NCBI GenBank assembly: GCA_023443625.1 | Contig: JAEZTQ010000011.1 | Span: 62,001 to 126,000 of the forward strand | Length of the DNA: 64,000 bases | From: Bacillota bacterium | GTDB lineage: Bacteria; Bacillota_A; Clostridia; Lachnospirales; Lachnospiraceae | Direction: 5' to 3' | Part shown: piece by piece, positions 61,328 to 64,000 of the stretch | How the letters are laid out: the number at the start of each line of letters is the position of its first letter | Position numbering within the stretch: position 1 is the stretch's first letter | The notes under the pieces: model-generated | What the model saw: only the letters and a program-made list of their open reading frames with translations | Databases searched by the model: none | What the model was told of the DNA's origin: nothing | Position numbers and translations under genes: made by a program

Positions 61328-61505
61328 CTAGTGACGTCTAACAGTAACGTTACATATGGCTAGTCTTTTAGTTTCTTTCAATGCACAAGTTATTTTTGCT
61401 GTTCCAGCGCAAACTCCAGTAACAATATCTGTTTCATCGACAGTTGCAACATTTGTATTACTTGAACTGAAGATAACAGCCTTTTTATTCCCGGTTACAT
61501 TAATA
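61328..61505 (-). pseudogene. Fragment of a BIG_2 (bacterial Ig-like) domain
   Basis: A minus-strand frame reads NVTGNKKAVIFSSSNTNVAT, then VDETDIVTGVCAGTAKITCA and ends ICNVTVRRH. It is the classic BIG_2 pattern found in repeats of surface proteins. There is no start codon, so it is the 3' end of a lost secreted-protein gene. It abuts the truncated GyrI-like frame. Confidence 0.65.
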
Positions 61506-61625
61506 CTATTTCACGTACTCATAGAAGTCCGGAACCTCTTTCCAATTACTTTCATTCTCTGTACTGATAATACGCTCTATTCCATAAATTACGAAACCGT
61601 CTTTTTGCTCAATTCTGTAATCCAT
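61506..61625 (-). pseudogene. Truncated GyrI/AraC effector-type ORF, 39 codons
   Basis: GGAGGTGCTCCA precedes an ATG that encodes [20 protein letters not shown], then [19 protein letters not shown] and stops. This matches the beginning of GyrI-like small-molecule-binding domains, normally about 150 residues. The frame is cut at the junction with the BIG_2 fragment, which suggests a deletion that fused remains of two genes. Confidence 0.6.
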
Positions 61626-61704
61626 TGGAGCACCTCCTTTTAATGTTAGATGAAAAGAGATACGCGGATAAGCTTTCAATGAAGTTCTGATTTTTATTTG
61701 TTGA

Positions 61705-62622
61705 TTAGTTCGTTACTTCTCTGGAATTAATATAATTCCAGAGTTTCTCTTTTTGTTCCATCCCAAATTTTAGTATATTCCAAAGAGAATCTACCGCATA
61801 AGGACCAAAGCATTGCATATATGAAATATGCATAAAAATTGCTCCATACCATAATAAATCATATTCATTTTCTAAAATACTATCATTTCCGTAATAACCT
61901 GCGAGGAAAGCTTTTGCCAAATCAAATCGATAATGCATTTCTTTAGTTGAATGATTAAAATCTACAAACTGCATTATAAATGCCCATCCTAAATCAAGGT
62001 ATCGACTACCTATACCAGCATCATCTAAATCAATAAAAACCACTTCCCCAGTATTTCTTCTCATCGCATTGTGAGGTCCAATATCAGAATGGATAAAGCA
62101 ACAATCATACTCGTTAAAATCAGGTAATGTATCAAGGATTTCATCAAATTCTTTCTTGAATTCTTTGTCTTTAAACCAATCATAAAAACGTTCTTTATTT
62201 GGGTTTAATGAAGAGATTCTTGAATAATCTGTAAACGAATGAAGCGTTCTAACTAATCTTCCAAGCTCAAATTCATCCTCAGCTATTTCTTCTAAATTAT
62301 TTCCTTCTATAAACTCCATTAAATAAAACCAATACCCCTCAATATGGATATACTCAAAACCTGTTGAAGTAACCAATATATCAGGAGCAATATTCCCTTT
62401 TTCTTTCAGAAATTTATGTGCAGAAACATTACTAATGATGACTTCCTCCAAAACAGTATCGGGAATTCCTTTCAGCAACATCTGATTATCGCCATCAGAT
62501 ATTTTAAGTATGATACGTGACGATTCTTCATGATATTGCTTCTCTATTTTAGGATTGATAAGACACCATTGAATCAAAATGTTTTTGAGTATTTTTTCCC
62601 TTTCTAATAGCATTATATCCAC
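61705..62622 (-). CDS. Aminoglycoside-phosphotransferase-like kinase (APH family)
   Basis: The 305-aa product has the APH catalytic loop [20 protein letters not shown] (His-Ser-Asp...Asn) and [20 protein letters not shown] (the metal-binding Asp). The N-terminal lobe ([20 protein letters not shown]) contains a plausible lysine. Substrate is unknown; members phosphorylate antibiotics or metabolites. The frame begins with GTG at 62622 and has an ATG three codons later; the ribosome site is part of the hairpin arm described below. A leader peptide and alternative hairpins upstream suggest that translation is regulated. Confidence 0.82.
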   Translation of the reverse strand: MDIMLLEREKILKNILIQWCLINPKIEKQYHEESSRIILKISDGDNQMLLKGIPDTVLEEVIISNVSAHKFLKEKGNIAPDILVTSTGFEYIHIEGYWFYLMEFIEGNNLEEIAEDEFELGRLVRTLHSFTDYSRISSLNPNKERFYDWFKDKEFKKEFDEILDTLPDFNEYDCCFIHSDIGPHNAMRRNTGEVVFIDLDDAGIGSRYLDLGWAFIMQFVDFNHSTKEMHYRFDLAKAFLAGYYGNDSILENEYDLLWYGAIFMHISYMQCFGPYAVDSLWNILKFGMEQKEKLWNYINSREVTN

Positions 62623-62713
62623 GTATAATCCAATTATCCTCTTAGAGAGGGTGGTTGGATTATTTTCCTTTCTCCCAACCTTTTTGTTGGGGTAATTTGA
62701 ATAACTCGTTCAT
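62623..62713 (-). promoter_or_regulatory. Leader peptide and attenuator-like hairpins upstream of the APH gene
   Basis: GGAGGTTAAT precedes a 17-codon frame (62660-62713) encoding MNELFKLPQQKGWEKGK. In the RNA, CCCAAC can pair with GTTGGG (hairpin 1:2, inside the leader), GGTTGG with CCAACC (2:3), or TAATCCAA with TTGGATTA (3:4), the last with an inner CCTC/GAGG stem. Arm 4 holds the GGA before the APH start. The alternatives are mutually exclusive, which is the layout of a translational attenuator. Confidence 0.6.
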
Positions 62714-62742
62714 ATTAACCTCCAAACCATTGTTTTGGTTTT

Positions 62743-62773
62743 AGTATAAACTATTCCCCAACGATAGAGTCAA
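62743..62773 (-). promoter_or_regulatory. MerR-type promoter of the leader/APH transcript
   Basis: TTGACT (62768-62773) and TATACT (62743-62748) on the minus strand are separated by 19 bases, CTATCGTTGGGGAATAGTT, with outer CTAT/ATAG symmetry. This is the spacing seen for MerR-controlled promoters. No MerR gene adjoins; a remote regulator would be needed. Confidence 0.6.
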
Positions 62774-62814
62774 GAGGATATAAGTATAATATAGAATACT
62801 AACATTATAAAACA

Positions 62815-62870
62815 GATTATAGGTTCATCCACTTCTGATTAATGTTCACATAATAGTACACATATTTTTA
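62815..62870. repeat. Degenerate dispersed repeat
   Basis: TCATCCACTTCTGATTAATG, TTCACATAATAGT and CATATTTTTAT match the second half of the copy at 3845-3895 in about four of five positions. It separates the APH transcript from the 2H-like gene. Confidence 0.55.
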
Positions 62871-62927
62871 TGCAAGAATATAAAAAGACTCTTCAAAATC
62901 AATGCAACAAATTGGAAGTTATTGAAC

Positions 62928-63461
62928 TCAGACCAATTCATATGAGACTATTTGCTTGGCAGGATGAAATTCAATAATCCCCAAACGATTAATCTGCCCT
63001 GAAAACGGAAGTGCCCTATCTGCCAAATACTTTATAGCAGTTTCTAACTTCTCCTTGGGGATTTCTTTAGTTAATTGACAGTCTGGTTTCCATATACCAT
63101 TATCAAAATAATCTACACCATATGTTTTTGAATACAAGTCTACTTTTTTACGAATTTTTTGATGAAGGTTGAGTATTTCAGTTGACACAGCAATATCTAT
63201 ATTTATAAACGGCATATCATTTGGGTAAAAGCTATATGATTTAAACTGAATTGGAATCTTTTCTTGATTTTTAGCCAAACTTTCAAGTATTGTTTTAACC
63301 CTATCCAAATCTAACTGTTCATATATAATAAATTTAAAATGAGGATTATTTTCCGATTTATACAAATAATCATCTACTCCGATTTCAGCCATCCCTTTCC
63401 ATAATTCTCTTACTATAACGTCGGACTTATTATCAAAATATCCGACTATTGCATATCCCAT
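62928..63461 (-). CDS. 2'-5' RNA ligase-like (2H phosphoesterase-like) protein
   Basis: The 177-aa product has the size and the strand-helix layout of 2H proteins: MGYAIVGYFDNKSDVIVREL at the start, NPHFKFIIYEQLDLDRVKTI at the first motif, and GIWKPDCQLTKEIPKEKLET at the second. However, the first motif is HFKF instead of HxT and the second histidine is replaced by Asp (KPDCQLT), so catalytic activity is doubtful. It may be an inactive or binding-only member. GAGAGGTGATT precedes the ATG. Confidence 0.7.
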   Translation of the reverse strand: MGYAIVGYFDNKSDVIVRELWKGMAEIGVDDYLYKSENNPHFKFIIYEQLDLDRVKTILESLAKNQEKIPIQFKSYSFYPNDMPFINIDIAVSTEILNLHQKIRKKVDLYSKTYGVDYFDNGIWKPDCQLTKEIPKEKLETAIKYLADRALPFSGQINRLGIIEFHPAKQIVSYELV

Positions 63462-63931
63462 AACATAATCACCTCTCCAAATTCAAATTATATGTAATCA
63501 TTAAATAATATTACCATATGAAATAAAATAAATAAATAAATTTTTCCAATAATCTGTGTACATCTTTTTTAAAGTGAATCACATACACTTCCTAAAATTG
63601 TGGAGACTTTCTTTCGTATAAAATTAAATTAACTAAATGGACTAGTCTTAGTTGGTAATCAATCGTAGTGATGCTGCCGCTGTCCAGATAGTGGTGCATT
63701 TGAAAAAGGAAAATGATTCGGAGTGCCGATCTATCTCTCTTACCAACGCAGCAAAGGATATTATAAAAAAGCTAGAGAGTAGGGGTTTCCCTTCCCTCAG
63801 TTTTAACTTATTTGGGGATATTAAAGTAAGCTGTTTTACGTAGATTTCAAGTTGATTTTACTGATTTATGGTAGTAAGTTCTTCATGCAAAACCGTATCA
63901 TGAAAGAAATATCATAATTCGGAGGATTATA
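63462..63931. other. Interval with a possible gene fragment
   Basis: The plus strand from 63652 to 63843 has a 63-codon frame starting at a TTG/GTG without a ribosome site (INRSDAAAVQIVVHLKKEND, ISLTNAAKDIIKKLESRGFP). It looks protein-like and may be a decayed or truncated gene; no family is recognised. The rest is AT-rich without clear signals. Confidence 0.35.
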
Positions 63932-64000
63932 ATGATAGGAACAGTTGAATTTGAAATAAAGAGAAATTATCGTAAACTAAAGCCATCGGGGCGAAAGGTT
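63932..64000 (+). CDS. Start of an unidentified gene (cut by window end)
   Basis: GGAGGATTATA precedes an ATG and the frame reads MIGTVEFEIKRNYRKLKPSG then RKV to the edge. The ribosome site is strong, so the gene is probably real, but 23 residues are too few to name it. Confidence 0.5.
   Translation, partial: MIGTVEFEIKRNYRKLKPSGRKV

Noticed and set aside
61356..61643. 95-codon plus-strand ORF
   Set aside because: It is antisense to the GyrI-like and BIG_2 remnants, which have recognisable protein patterns on the minus strand.

Overview
The window is AT-rich, with strong GGAGG-type ribosome sites and gene content typical of an anaerobic, plant-fibre-degrading clostridium of the Lachnospiraceae. 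The adjacent GH48 and GH9 cellulases, which carry CBM3 modules and no dockerins, resemble the free cellulase pair of Lachnoclostridium (Clostridium) phytofermentans. The genus is inferred from gene content; no search was run.

Layout. 1-5.2 kb: a truncated Xre/TPR regulator, an ankyrin lipoprotein, a CatA-type acetyltransferase and small membrane proteins. 5.4-10 kb: a sugar locus with an AraC regulator, a ROK kinase and a fusion of a SIS sugar-phosphate isomerase domain to a circularly permuted GH3 glycosidase. 10.3-16 kb: small regulator/membrane-protein pairs, a WYL regulator, an isochorismatase-like hydrolase, one tRNA-Gly and a tandem 20-bp repeat. 16.3-22.8 kb: an ECF sigma factor with a small membrane protein, then cel48 and cel9. 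22.9-26.9 kb (minus): three glycosyltransferases and a DUF4176 protein.

28.2-37.6 kb (plus): three tail-collar mini-proteins, two large secreted or surface proteins, and a RiPP-like cassette. The cassette has a 46-aa peptide with a YxxPxI leader motif, an HPr-kinase-like protein, a PqqD/RRE protein, an S26-like peptidase, an ABC exporter and a nucleotidyltransferase. It has no lasso cyclase, transglutaminase-type protease or radical SAM enzyme, and it is the best candidate here for an undescribed system. 37.7-40.6 kb (minus): MerR, APH-like kinase and lipoprotein genes. 40.8-44.5 kb: an HNH nuclease and an AAA ATPase resembling a Septu-type defence pair, separated by an array of hairpins. 44.8-49.4 kb: a lipoprotein/ABC-2 transporter operon. 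50.6-53.8 kb: an AraC regulator divergent from a GH78 rhamnosidase.

54.5-59.6 kb: MarR plus an MFS exporter gene that is broken twice, by an in-frame stop and by a complete IS66 element with a clear 8-bp target duplication. 59.7-64 kb: a patchwork of small accessory genes (NTase with a truncated HEPN partner, GNAT, APH, 2H-like protein), gene debris and degenerate dispersed repeats, suggesting repeated integration and loss. A leader peptide with alternative hairpins precedes the second APH-like gene and looks like a translational attenuator. Start codons were chosen mainly from ribosome-binding sites, and several differ from the longest open frame.
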